A DNA stretch of 8,778 nt from GCA-2719315 sp964448645 (lineage in GTDB: Bacteria; Bacteroidota; Bacteroidia; Flavobacteriales; Flavobacteriaceae). This document shows positions 1-6,516 of the stretch, one piece after another (positions within the stretch are counted from its first letter, which is position 1; every line of letters starts with the position of its first letter). The stretch covers positions 1 to 8,778 of the forward strand of contig CAYUZY010000085.1 of the NCBI GenBank assembly GCA_964448645.1, written 5' to 3'. Both the position numbers and the translations under genes were made by a program. Below the pieces are notes generated by a model. That model had not been told where the DNA came from. It saw only the letters and a list, made by a program, of their open reading frames with translations, and searched no databases.

Positions 1-590
1 AACAACAGGAAACGATGTCTTTATATACTAGAGCTGGGGCAAACCCTCTATCTGGTTGTGTTCCAGCTTTAATTCAGTTACCTGTTTTTTATGCTTTATT
101 TACATTTTTTCCTGTTGCTTTTGTTTTAAGACAGAAAAGTTTTCTTTGGGCTGATGATCTATCGTCTTATGATTCTATTTATGATCTTCCCTTTAATATA
201 CCTTTTTATGGAGATCATATTAGTTTATTTCCAATTCTAGCATCTATTGCTATTTTCTTTTACACTAAAATGACTACTGGACAACAACCAATGCCTCAAC
301 AGCCAGGAATGCCAAACATGAAGGTCATAATGTATTTAATGCCTTTAATGATGTTATTTTTCTTTAATAATTATTCAAGTGGATTAAGTTTGTATTATTT
401 TGTTTCTAATCTTTTGACTATTATTTTAATGTTAGTAATTAAAAATTATATAATTGATAATGATAAAATTCTTGAAAAAATTGAAGAGAATAAAAATAAA
501 CCAAGAAAACCAGGAGGTTTTGCATCAAGACTTCAAAAAGCAATGGAGGAAGCAGAAAAACAAAAAAAATCAAGAAAAGGTTATCGTTGA
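1..590 (+). CDS. yidC: Membrane protein insertase YidC, C-terminal part (5' end outside window)
   Basis: YidC/Oxa1/Alb3 insertase, which inserts and folds inner-membrane proteins alone or with SecYEG. The frame is open to the left edge: codons before the ATG at 15 read Q-Q-E-T, continuing into MSLYTRAGANPLSGCVPALI. This is the family signature (QQETM-LY-xxG-NPL-GC-P), so the ATG at 15 is an internal Met and not a start. 195 residues are visible. Hydrophobic segments, numbered from that Met, lie at about 18-38, 69-84 and 103-143, the last covering two helices with a short NNYSSGLSLYYF turn. A basic, Lys-rich tail follows (about 153-191), typical of Bacteroidota YidC and thought to contact the ribosome. 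The large periplasmic domain is upstream of the window. mnmA follows after 28 bases with no hairpin between, so co-transcription is likely. Identity is secure. Confidence 0.96.
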   Translation, partial: QQETMSLYTRAGANPLSGCVPALIQLPVFYALFTFFPVAFVLRQKSFLWADDLSSYDSIYDLPFNIPFYGDHISLFPILASIAIFFYTKMTTGQQPMPQQPGMPNMKVIMYLMPLMMLFFFNNYSSGLSLYYFVSNLLTIILMLVIKNYIIDNDKILEKIEENKNKPRKPGGFASRLQKAMEEAEKQKKSRKGYR

Positions 591-618
591 TAGTTTTATT
601 ACTTAATATCTTTGTAGA

Positions 619-1809
619 ATGCGCAATAAAAGGATTGTTATTGGTCTTTCAGGAGGAGTTGATTCAAGTGTAGCAGCATATCTTTTGAAGAAACAGGGGT
701 ATGATGTTATAGGTTTGTTTATGAAAAATTGGCACGATGAATCAGTTACATTATCATCAGAATGTCCTTGGCTTGAGGATAGTAATGACGCAATGTTGGT
801 TGCTGATAAGATTGGAATACCTTTTCAAACCGTTGATTTAAGCAAAGAATACAAATCTAGAATTGTTGATTATATGTTTAATGAGTATTCAATTGGAAGA
901 ACTCCCAATCCAGATGTTTTATGTAATAGAGAAATCAAATTTGATCTTTTTATGAAGGTTGCATTTTCACTTGGAGCAGATTTAATTGCCACTGGTCATT
1001 ATTGTAGAAAAAGTATTATTGGGTTAAATAAATCAAAAAAGATATATCAACTATTAAGTGGAAAAGATAGTGATAAAGATCAATCATATTTTTTATGTCA
1101 ATTAAATCAAAAACAATTATCAAAAGTTTTGTTTCCTATTGGTGATTTAAATAAAAGTCAAGTAAGAGAAATAGCTAGAGATCTAAAATTAGTCACTGCT
1201 GATAAAAAAGATTCACAAGGACTTTGTTTTATTGGAAAAGTTAGTTTGCCAGATTTTTTAAAACAGAAACTAAAATCAAAAAAAGGAGAAATTATACAAG
1301 TTTCGTCTGATCATCAAATGTTCAAGAAAGACTCTAATAAAAATAGATCTAAGTCTTTAGATTCATTATCTACAAAATTTTCTTACAAACCAGAAGATGG
1401 AGAAATAATAGGTCTTCATGATGGTGCTCATAATTTTACAATTGGACAAAGAAAAGGTTTATCTGTTGGAGGAAATGTAGCTCCTCTTTTTGTAATAGAC
1501 ATAAATATTAAAACTAATAGAATATATGTTGGAGAGGGGAAAAAACACCCTGGATTATTAAGATATGCTCTTAAAATATTAAAAAAGGATATTCATTGGG
1601 TAAGAAAAGATTTAAAATTAAAAAAAGGAGAAAGTGCAGACTTTGAAGTAAGGATTAGATACCGACAACCTCTACAAAAAGCTACTATTTATCAAACTAA
1701 AGATAATCTATATGTATCTTTTTATAAATCTCAATCTTCAATAACATCTGGTCAATTTGCAGCATGGTATATTAAAGAAGAACTTATTGGTTCAGGAGTA
1801 ATAAATTAA
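619..1809 (+). CDS. mnmA: tRNA-specific 2-thiouridylase MnmA
   Basis: Cytoplasmic ATP-pyrophosphatase that makes 2-thiouridine at the wobble U34 of Lys, Glu and Gln tRNAs, using relayed persulfide sulfur. The PP-loop SGGVDSS is at residues 11-17. The nucleophile Cys102 lies in NPDVLCNREIKFD and the second catalytic Cys203 in DSQGLCFIG. The later core follows with FTIGQRKGLSVGG (273-285), and the C-terminal beta-barrel ends in SITSGQFAAWY (374-384). The 396-residue length is longer than the roughly 360-370 of proteobacterial enzymes because of an extra segment of about 25-30 residues around 228-258, which I recall as usual in flavobacterial MnmA. The ATG start places the PP-loop at the expected distance from the N-terminus. 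There is no Shine-Dalgarno sequence. It sits 28 bases after yidC and 23 bases before the sugar kinase gene. All key residues are present. Confidence 0.97.
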   Translation: MRNKRIVIGLSGGVDSSVAAYLLKKQGYDVIGLFMKNWHDESVTLSSECPWLEDSNDAMLVADKIGIPFQTVDLSKEYKSRIVDYMFNEYSIGRTPNPDVLCNREIKFDLFMKVAFSLGADLIATGHYCRKSIIGLNKSKKIYQLLSGKDSDKDQSYFLCQLNQKQLSKVLFPIGDLNKSQVREIARDLKLVTADKKDSQGLCFIGKVSLPDFLKQKLKSKKGEIIQVSSDHQMFKKDSNKNRSKSLDSLSTKFSYKPEDGEIIGLHDGAHNFTIGQRKGLSVGGNVAPLFVIDINIKTNRIYVGEGKKHPGLLRYALKILKKDIHWVRKDLKLKKGESADFEVRIRYRQPLQKATIYQTKDNLYVSFYKSQSSITSGQFAAWYIKEELIGSGVIN

Positions 1810-1832
1810 TATATTTAATAATATTTTAGTCT

Positions 1833-2888
1833 TTGAAGAAAATATACATTAAAGTTCCTGCTAGAATTTGTTTTTATGGTGATCATCAGGATTATCTCGG
1901 ACTTCCTGTAATAGCTGGAACTATAAATCGCTATATTAAAATTTATGCAAAAGAGAATAATAATAGTTCTTTTAATATTGAAATGCCTGATATTAAACAA
2001 AGAAGGGTTATAAATATTCAAAAAACTATATTAAAAGTTGATCAAGGAGATTATTTTTTATCATCAATGGATATTTTAAAAAAAAAAGGATTTGATTTTT
2101 TTAAAGGATATGATGTAACTATAACTGGAAATATTCCAGTTAATGCTGGTTTATCAAGTTCTTCAGCTTTAGTAGTTGCATGGATTAGATTTCTTATTGA
2201 AATACAAGAAGATTTTAAGAAAATAACTGATTATCAAGTCGGTAAGTGGGCTCATCAATCAGAGGCCTTGTATTTTAATCAACCAGGGGGTTTAATGGAT
2301 CAATATACTATTGCTCATGGGGGGGTAGTTTTTATTGATACAGAATTTGCTAAAGTATATAAATTACCTGTCAATCTTGGTCATTTAGTTATTGCTGAAT
2401 CAGGTATAAATAAAGAAACTTTGAGTGTATTAAAAAAAGCTAGAGAATACGCTCAAAATTCAATTAATGCTCTCTTAAAGAAACACCCAGATTTTAAGAT
2501 AAAAGCATTTAAAGAAGAAGATTTTGAAAAGTACAAGAATTTAATTCCTTTAGAGTGTCAGACATATTTTTATTCTACTATATTTAATTACGTAATAACA
2601 TTAGAAGCTAGAAATCAAATTTTATTAAAAAAAGTTAATTTAAACTTATTAGGAGAATTGATGAATAAACACCAATTTATACTTGATAATTATATAAAAA
2701 ATACTCCAAAAAAAATGGCTAAGATGATTTCTGAAGCTAATGATTCTGGAGCTTTAGGCGCTAAAATTGTAGGTTCTGGTGGGGGAGGTTGTATTGTTGC
2801 AATGGTTGAAAAGAAAAATGTTTTAAATGTTATAGAATCATTTTTAAAAAATGGTGCTGCAAATGCTTATGAAGTAAAATTAATTTAA
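1833..2888 (+). CDS. GHMP-family sugar kinase, galactokinase-like; substrate unknown
   Basis: ATP-dependent small-molecule kinase of the GHMP fold, 351 residues. The N-terminal motif PARICFYGDHQDYLGLPV (9-26) resembles the galactokinase signature GR-NLIGEHTDY, with Asp17, His18 and Asp20 where galactokinase binds its sugar. The ATP-binding motif P-x3-GLSSSSA is at 102-112, NQPGGLMDQYTIAHGG (149-164) carries the likely catalytic Asp156, and the C-terminal glycine loop GSGGGGC is at 314-320. The start is TTG at 1833: this frame has no ATG upstream of the sugar-binding motif, and a later start would delete it. The gene follows mnmA by 23 bases and precedes the flavin enzyme by one base. It carries an A10 run (2078-2087) and a G7 run (2319-2325). 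It is clearly a GHMP kinase and probably acts on a sugar or sugar acid, but true galactokinase (GalK) is not established and no galactose-pathway gene is nearby. Heptose or uronic-acid kinase are alternatives. Confidence 0.9.
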   Translation: MKKIYIKVPARICFYGDHQDYLGLPVIAGTINRYIKIYAKENNNSSFNIEMPDIKQRRVINIQKTILKVDQGDYFLSSMDILKKKGFDFFKGYDVTITGNIPVNAGLSSSSALVVAWIRFLIEIQEDFKKITDYQVGKWAHQSEALYFNQPGGLMDQYTIAHGGVVFIDTEFAKVYKLPVNLGHLVIAESGINKETLSVLKKAREYAQNSINALLKKHPDFKIKAFKEEDFEKYKNLIPLECQTYFYSTIFNYVITLEARNQILLKKVNLNLLGELMNKHQFILDNYIKNTPKKMAKMISEANDSGALGAKIVGSGGGGCIVAMVEKKNVLNVIESFLKNGAANAYEVKLI

Positions 2889-2889
2889 G

Positions 2890-3834
2890 TTGAAGAATTC
2901 TATAACTAAATTATTTAATATTAGATATCCGATTATACAGGCAGGTATGGTTTGGGCAAGTGGTTGGAAATTAGCATCTGCAGTTTCTAATTCAGGAGGA
3001 TTAGGTCTTATAGGAGCAGGATCAATGTATCCAGATGTTTTAAGAGAGCACATTCAAAAATGCAAAAAAGCAACTAAAAAACCTTTTGGTGTTAATGTTC
3101 CTTTGTTGTATCCAGATATAGATTTATTAATGAAGGTTATTATTGAAGAGAATGTGTCAATAATTTTCACTGCTGCAGGTAATCCTAAAATATGGACAGA
3201 GCATTTAAAGAATGAAAATAGAATGGTTGTACATGTTGTGAGTTCAGTGAAATTTGCATTGAAAGCTCAAGAATCAGGAGTTGATGCTCTTGTTGCTGAA
3301 GGTTTTGAAGCAGGCGGTCATAATGGTAGGGAAGAAACAACGACCATGACATTAATTCCAATTGTTAAAAAAGCTATAAAAATTCCTTTAATTGCTGCAG
3401 GGGGGATCGCTTCAGGGAAATCTATGTTTGCAGCAATGGCTTTAGGAGCAGATGGTGTACAAGTAGGATCGAGATTTGTAGCTTCAAATGAAGCTTCTTC
3501 GCATTTAAATTTTAAAAATGAAGTTGTTCGATCTGAACAGGGGAGTACTATACTTACTTTAAAAGAAATTACACCAGTAAGAATGATTAAGAATCCATTT
3601 TATTATAAACTTCAAGAAATATATGAAAGAGGAGGGAGTGTTGATGAATTAAAGGATATGCTTGGAAGAGGAAGAGCTAAAAAAGGAATGTTTGAAGGAG
3701 ATCTCGTAGAAGGTGAATTAGAAATAGGTCAAGTTGCTGGTCAAATTGATAAAATAATTTCTGCAGAATCAATAATTAAGGAATTTATTAAAGATTATAA
3801 TTCAGTTTTTGATGAGCTAAAAAAAATTATTTAG
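2890..3834 (+). CDS. FMN-dependent nitronate monooxygenase / FabK-family oxidoreductase
   Basis: TIM-barrel flavoprotein of the 2-nitropropane dioxygenase family (314 residues), which includes nitronate monooxygenases and the FabK enoyl-ACP reductases. The N-terminus has the family strand YPIIQAGMVW (13-22), then AVSNSGGLGLIGAGSM (31-46). The segment EGFEAGGHNG (137-146) holds the conserved catalytic His144. The FMN-phosphate site follows as PLIAAGGIASGKSMFAA and ALGADGVQVGSRF (166-197). Length and many motifs match FabK about as well as nitronate monooxygenase, so the reaction (nitronate detoxification or fatty-acid double-bond reduction) cannot be settled from sequence. The start is TTG at 2890, one base after the kinase stop; the next ATG would remove the first strand of the barrel. 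Translation is probably coupled to the kinase. The TAG stop overlaps the convergent lysA stop by 4 bases. Confidence 0.9.
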   Translation: MKNSITKLFNIRYPIIQAGMVWASGWKLASAVSNSGGLGLIGAGSMYPDVLREHIQKCKKATKKPFGVNVPLLYPDIDLLMKVIIEENVSIIFTAAGNPKIWTEHLKNENRMVVHVVSSVKFALKAQESGVDALVAEGFEAGGHNGREETTTMTLIPIVKKAIKIPLIAAGGIASGKSMFAAMALGADGVQVGSRFVASNEASSHLNFKNEVVRSEQGSTILTLKEITPVRMIKNPFYYKLQEIYERGGSVDELKDMLGRGRAKKGMFEGDLVEGELEIGQVAGQIDKIISAESIIKEFIKDYNSVFDELKKII

Positions 3835-5039
3835 TCTAAATCAACAAGTATTTGATTATTTAGAATGTCAGTCATGTTTTCTTTTTTTCTAATTAAATGT
3901 TCTTTATTTTTATAAAAAAGTACTTCAGCAGGTTTATATCTAGAATTATAGTTACTTGACATTGTAAAGCAATATGCCCCAGCATTTTTAAAAGCTAAAA
4001 TATCTCCTTCAGAAATTTCAGAGATTCTTCTGTTATTACCAAAAGTATCAGTTTCACATATATACCCAACAACAGTATAGAATCTATTTTTACCTTTTGG
4101 ATTTGAGATATTAATTATTTCATGGTGAGCTCCATAAAACATAGGTCTTATTAGATGGTTAAAACCACTATCTACTTGAGCAAAAACAGTAGATGTGGTT
4201 TGTTTAACAGCATTAACTTTTGTTAAAAAGTATCCTGCAGAACTTACTAAGAATTTTCCAGGTTCAAATGCAAGTTCTATATCTTTTCCATAATTTATAC
4301 AGAAATCATTAAACCTTTTTGATAATTTTTCACCTAATTCTTCAATGTTAGTTTCAATATCTCCAATTTTATATGGAACTTTAAATCCACTTCCAAAATC
4401 AATAAATTCAAGATTTTTAAATTTCAAAGCAGTATTAAATAATATCTCAGCTGCATGAATAAAAACATCAATATCAAGTATGTCACTTCCAGTATGCATG
4501 TGAATTCCATTAATTCTCATAGATGTATTTTTTATTATTCTCAATACATGAGGAATTTGATGTACAGAAACCCCAAACTTAGAGTCAATATGTCCAACAG
4601 AAATATTGCTATTTCCACCTGCCATAATATGTGGATTTATTCTAATACAAACAGGGATTTTTGGAAATTTTGCGCCAAATTGCTCAAGGATTGATAAATT
4701 ATCTATATTAATTTGCACTCCCATTTTTGAGACCTTTTCAATTTCTTCAATAGAAACTCCATTAGGTGTATATATTATGTTTTCTGGATTATATCCTGCT
4801 TTAATTCCTAATTCAACTTCTTGAATTGAAACTGTATCAAGACCTGACCCTAATTTTCTAATGAAGTTTAATATTGAAATATTTGATAATGCTTTACAAG
4901 CATAATTAATTTTTAGTTTTTTTATACTTGAGAAAGCTTTCTTTAGTCTGTTGTATTGAGTTTTAATTTTTTCTCCATCATAGACATAAACAGAACTTTT
5001 ATATTTTTCTGAAATTTTTAAAAGAATTGAATCATCCAC
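3831..5039 (-). CDS. lysA: Diaminopimelate decarboxylase LysA
   Basis: PLP-dependent fold-type III decarboxylase that converts meso-diaminopimelate to L-lysine and CO2, the last step of lysine synthesis. The PLP lysine is Lys49 in YACKALSN. HMHTGS (180-185), the glycine loop FGSGF (215-219) and EPGKFLVSSAG (259-269) bind cofactor phosphate. CETDTFG (328-334) supplies the active-site Cys and Glu from the partner subunit, and AGAYCFTMSSNYNSR (353-367) carries the conserved Tyr. The 402-residue length is normal. The start is GTG at 5039-5037: an in-frame TAA lies two codons upstream, and the next in-frame Met is past residue 100. ATG triplets at 5041 and 5035 are in other frames. The gene is divergent from sucC across a 165-base regulatory gap and convergent with the flavin enzyme. 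No other lysine-pathway gene is in the window. Confidence 0.96.
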   Translation of the reverse strand: MDDSILLKISEKYKSSVYVYDGEKIKTQYNRLKKAFSSIKKLKINYACKALSNISILNFIRKLGSGLDTVSIQEVELGIKAGYNPENIIYTPNGVSIEEIEKVSKMGVQINIDNLSILEQFGAKFPKIPVCIRINPHIMAGGNSNISVGHIDSKFGVSVHQIPHVLRIIKNTSMRINGIHMHTGSDILDIDVFIHAAEILFNTALKFKNLEFIDFGSGFKVPYKIGDIETNIEELGEKLSKRFNDFCINYGKDIELAFEPGKFLVSSAGYFLTKVNAVKQTTSTVFAQVDSGFNHLIRPMFYGAHHEIINISNPKGKNRFYTVVGYICETDTFGNNRRISEISEGDILAFKNAGAYCFTMSSNYNSRYKPAEVLFYKNKEHLIRKKENMTDILNNQILVDLD

Positions 5040-5053
5040 ATTTTAATTTTTGT

Positions 5054-5061
5054 CAAAAATA
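5054..5061 (-). promoter_or_regulatory. Candidate lysA promoter, Bacteroidota -7 element
   Basis: On the - strand these bases read TATTTTTG, an exact TAnnTTTG match 14 bases before the GTG of lysA, which would give a very short leader. No TTTG upstream element is seen at the usual spacing. In such AT-rich DNA a chance match is possible. Confidence 0.27.
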
Positions 5062-5148
5062 TTAATCATCTGTTTTAATATTAATAATAGCATTAATATT
5101 TATAAAATATTAAAAAATTGTTATGTATATAACAATTAGAATATTAAT
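5058..5148. repeat. Four AATATTAAT repeats in the lysA-sucC gap
   Basis: The 9-mer AATATTAAT occurs at 5058-5066, 5077-5085 and 5140-5148, and as its reverse complement ATTAATATT at 5092-5100. The copies flank the 9-bp inverted repeat. They could be regulator sites or part of a bent A/T-rich promoter. Low base complexity makes chance recurrence a real alternative. Confidence 0.4.
5116..5137. promoter_or_regulatory. Perfect 9-bp inverted repeat, candidate operator
   Basis: The arms AATTGTTAT (5116-5124) and ATAACAATT (5129-5137) are exact reverse complements around a 4-base spacer GTAT. The site is 38 bases upstream of the candidate sucC -7 element and 55 bases upstream of the lysA one, a usual place for a dimeric regulator. 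The TTGT...ACAA half-sites with a short spacer recall Crp/Fnr-type operators in general form, but no regulator can be named. A transcript hairpin is less likely because the arms are AT-rich. Confidence 0.5.
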
Positions 5149-5174
5149 TTTTTTTTAAGTAAGATATGATTTTT

Positions 5175-5182
5175 TACATTTG
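5175..5182 (+). promoter_or_regulatory. Candidate sucC promoter, Bacteroidota -7 element
   Basis: TACATTTG matches the Bacteroidota primary-sigma -7 consensus TAnnTTTG exactly and lies 22 bases before the sucC ATG, giving a short leader of roughly 15 bases. The expected upstream TTG or TTTG element is not clear: that position holds a run of nine T (5148-5156). The call rests on the -7 match and its position. Confidence 0.42.
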
Positions 5183-5204
5183 TTTTAATCTTAAATAAAA
5201 ACAG

Positions 5205-6398
5205 ATGAATTTACATGAATATCAAGGAAAGGAATTACTCTCAAAATTTGGAGTAAATATTCAAAGAGGATTAGTTGTTGAAAATTTATCAGAAGCAGAA
5301 GAGGCTGGAAAGAAGATAGCTGAAATGTCAGGTTCAAATATTTTTGTTGTTAAAGCTCAGATTCATGCTGGGGGTAGAGGTAAAGGAGGAGGAGTTAAGG
5401 TTGCTAAAAACATGGATGAATTAATATCAATTTGTGAAAAAATTATAGGAATGCAATTAATAACCCCTCAAACAGGCAAAGAAGGAAAAAAAGTTAATAA
5501 GGTTTTAATTGCTGAGGATGTGTATTATCCTGGTAAGAGTGAACCTGATGAATTTTATATGTCGGTTTTATTAAATAGGTCAAATGGTCAAAATATGATA
5601 ATGTATTCTACTGAAGGAGGAATGGATATTGAAAAAGTTGCAGAGGAGACTCCTGATTTGATTTTTTATGAAAATATTGATCCTATACTCGGTTTACAGT
5701 CTTTTCAAGCTAGAAAAATAGCTTTTAATTTGGGATTATCTGGAAATGCTTTTAAGGAAATGACAAAATTTGTACAATCATTGTATGCAGCATACATTGG
5801 TATTGATGCTTCTTTATTTGAAATTAATCCAGTTTTAAAAACTTCTAATGATAATATCATAGCAGTAGATTCAAAAGTTACTTTAGATAACAATGCATTA
5901 TTTAGACATAAGGATTTTGAAGCTTTAAGAGATTTAAGTGAGGAAAATCCAATAGAGGTAGAGGCTAAGGAAGTTGGGTTAAATTATGTTGACTTAGACG
6001 GTAATGTTGGGTGTATGGTTAATGGAGCTGGTTTAGCAATGGCTACTATGGATTTAATTAAGCAAGCTGGTGGGGACCCTGCAAATTTTCTTGATGTTGG
6101 AGGTACAGCAGATGCTTCAAGGGTTGAGATTGCATTTAGGTTAATACTCAAAGACCCAAATGTTAAAGCCATTTTGGTAAATATTTTTGGAGGTATAGTT
6201 CGATGTGATAGAGTTGCTCAAGGAATTGTAGATGCTTATTTAAATATGGGAGATGCGATAAAAGTTCCAATAATAGTAAGGCTTCAAGGTACTAACGCTA
6301 AGATTGCCAAAGATATAATTGATAACTCAGGATTAAACGTTTTATCTGCTATTGAATTTCAAGAAGCGGCAGATAAAGTCCAAGAAGCTCTTATGTAA
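5205..6398 (+). CDS. sucC: Succinyl-CoA ligase (ADP-forming) subunit beta SucC
   Basis: Beta subunit of succinyl-CoA synthetase, the TCA-cycle enzyme that converts succinyl-CoA to succinate with phosphorylation of ADP or GDP; it works with the alpha subunit SucD. The ATP-grasp domain starts at MNLHEYQGKELL. AQIHAGGRGKGGGVK (51-65) is the nucleotide-binding loop, and FEINPV (205-210) and DSKVTLDNNALFRH (222-235) supply metal ligands. The C-terminal flavodoxin-like domain has NGAGLAMATMD (273-283), DVGG (297-300) and the phosphate loop NIFGGIVRCD (326-335). The 397-residue length is normal and the ATG start matches the family. sucD is not adjacent, so the alpha subunit must be encoded elsewhere. 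The A-rich leader 5193-5202 replaces a Shine-Dalgarno site. Confidence 0.97.
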   Translation: MNLHEYQGKELLSKFGVNIQRGLVVENLSEAEEAGKKIAEMSGSNIFVVKAQIHAGGRGKGGGVKVAKNMDELISICEKIIGMQLITPQTGKEGKKVNKVLIAEDVYYPGKSEPDEFYMSVLLNRSNGQNMIMYSTEGGMDIEKVAEETPDLIFYENIDPILGLQSFQARKIAFNLGLSGNAFKEMTKFVQSLYAAYIGIDASLFEINPVLKTSNDNIIAVDSKVTLDNNALFRHKDFEALRDLSEENPIEVEAKEVGLNYVDLDGNVGCMVNGAGLAMATMDLIKQAGGDPANFLDVGGTADASRVEIAFRLILKDPNVKAILVNIFGGIVRCDRVAQGIVDAYLNMGDAIKVPIIVRLQGTNAKIAKDIIDNSGLNVLSAIEFQEAADKVQEALM

Positions 6399-6516
6399 CT
6401 GACAAAAAGTCACTATTTTTTATTTCTTTAATGACACTATGTCTTATTTTTAGTATAGGCATACATTTTGACTATTCTAATGTGTAAATGAAATGTTTAA
6501 TTAAAATAAAAATATT
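6399..6516 (+). promoter_or_regulatory. sucC-hsp20 intergenic region, likely hsp20 control
   Basis: These 118 bases hold no ORF. Three small inverted repeats lie in a row: TGAC-N5-GTCA (6400-6412), GACA-N3-TGTC (6433-6443) and GTAT-N4-ATAC (6453-6464). TACATTTTG (6462-6470) resembles the Bacteroidota -7 element but has one base too many, and TTGACT (6468-6473) resembles a -35 box without a good -10 partner. No CIRCE element (HrcA site) is present. Heat control is expected of an hsp20 gene, but the signal itself is not identified. Confidence 0.4.
6400..6421 (+). terminator. Weak candidate terminator after sucC
   Basis: Just after the sucC stop, TGAC (6400-6403) and GTCA (6409-6412) can pair around AAAAA, followed three bases later by six T (6416-6421). 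The 4-bp stem is short and this may be only partial termination or chance. Confidence 0.25.

Larger units (their letters stand above)
5040..5204. promoter_or_regulatory. Divergent lysA-sucC promoter region
   Basis: These 165 bases separate two divergent genes and contain no ORF or RNA gene. The region is extremely AT-rich. It holds a perfect 9-bp inverted repeat (5116-5137), four copies of AATATTAAT with one inverted, a T9 run (5148-5156) and one TAnnTTTG match facing each gene. Both genes must be transcribed from here, as nothing else can drive them in this window. Confidence 0.75.

Noticed and set aside
15..17. ATG at 15 as start of a small membrane protein
   Set aside because: The frame is open upstream and the preceding codons read Q-Q-E-T, part of the conserved YidC core; the gene is truncated by the window edge.
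1815..2021. - strand ORF of 68 residues opposite the sugar kinase
   Set aside because: It lies antisense to a well-supported gene, resembles no family, and its composition is a by-product of AT-rich DNA.
4455..4824. Two + strand ORFs (79 and 72 residues) opposite lysA
   Set aside because: They overlap each other and are antisense to conserved lysA coding sequence; no recognisable protein.
5116..5156. Inverted repeat plus T9 run as a terminator
   Set aside because: The stem is almost all A-T, the T run begins 10 bases after it, and it lies in a divergent promoter gap where no upstream gene needs ending.
5705..6172. Two - strand 62-residue ORFs inside sucC
   Set aside because: They are antisense shadows of conserved sucC sequence with no promoter or start signal of their own.
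5205..6398. sucCD operon with sucD downstream
   Set aside because: The gene after sucC is hsp20; no alpha-subunit sequence exists in the window.
6462..6470. TACATTTTG as the hsp20 promoter
   Set aside because: It has one base too many for TAnnTTTG and no upstream TTTG at the right spacing, so it is mentioned only within the intergenic entry.
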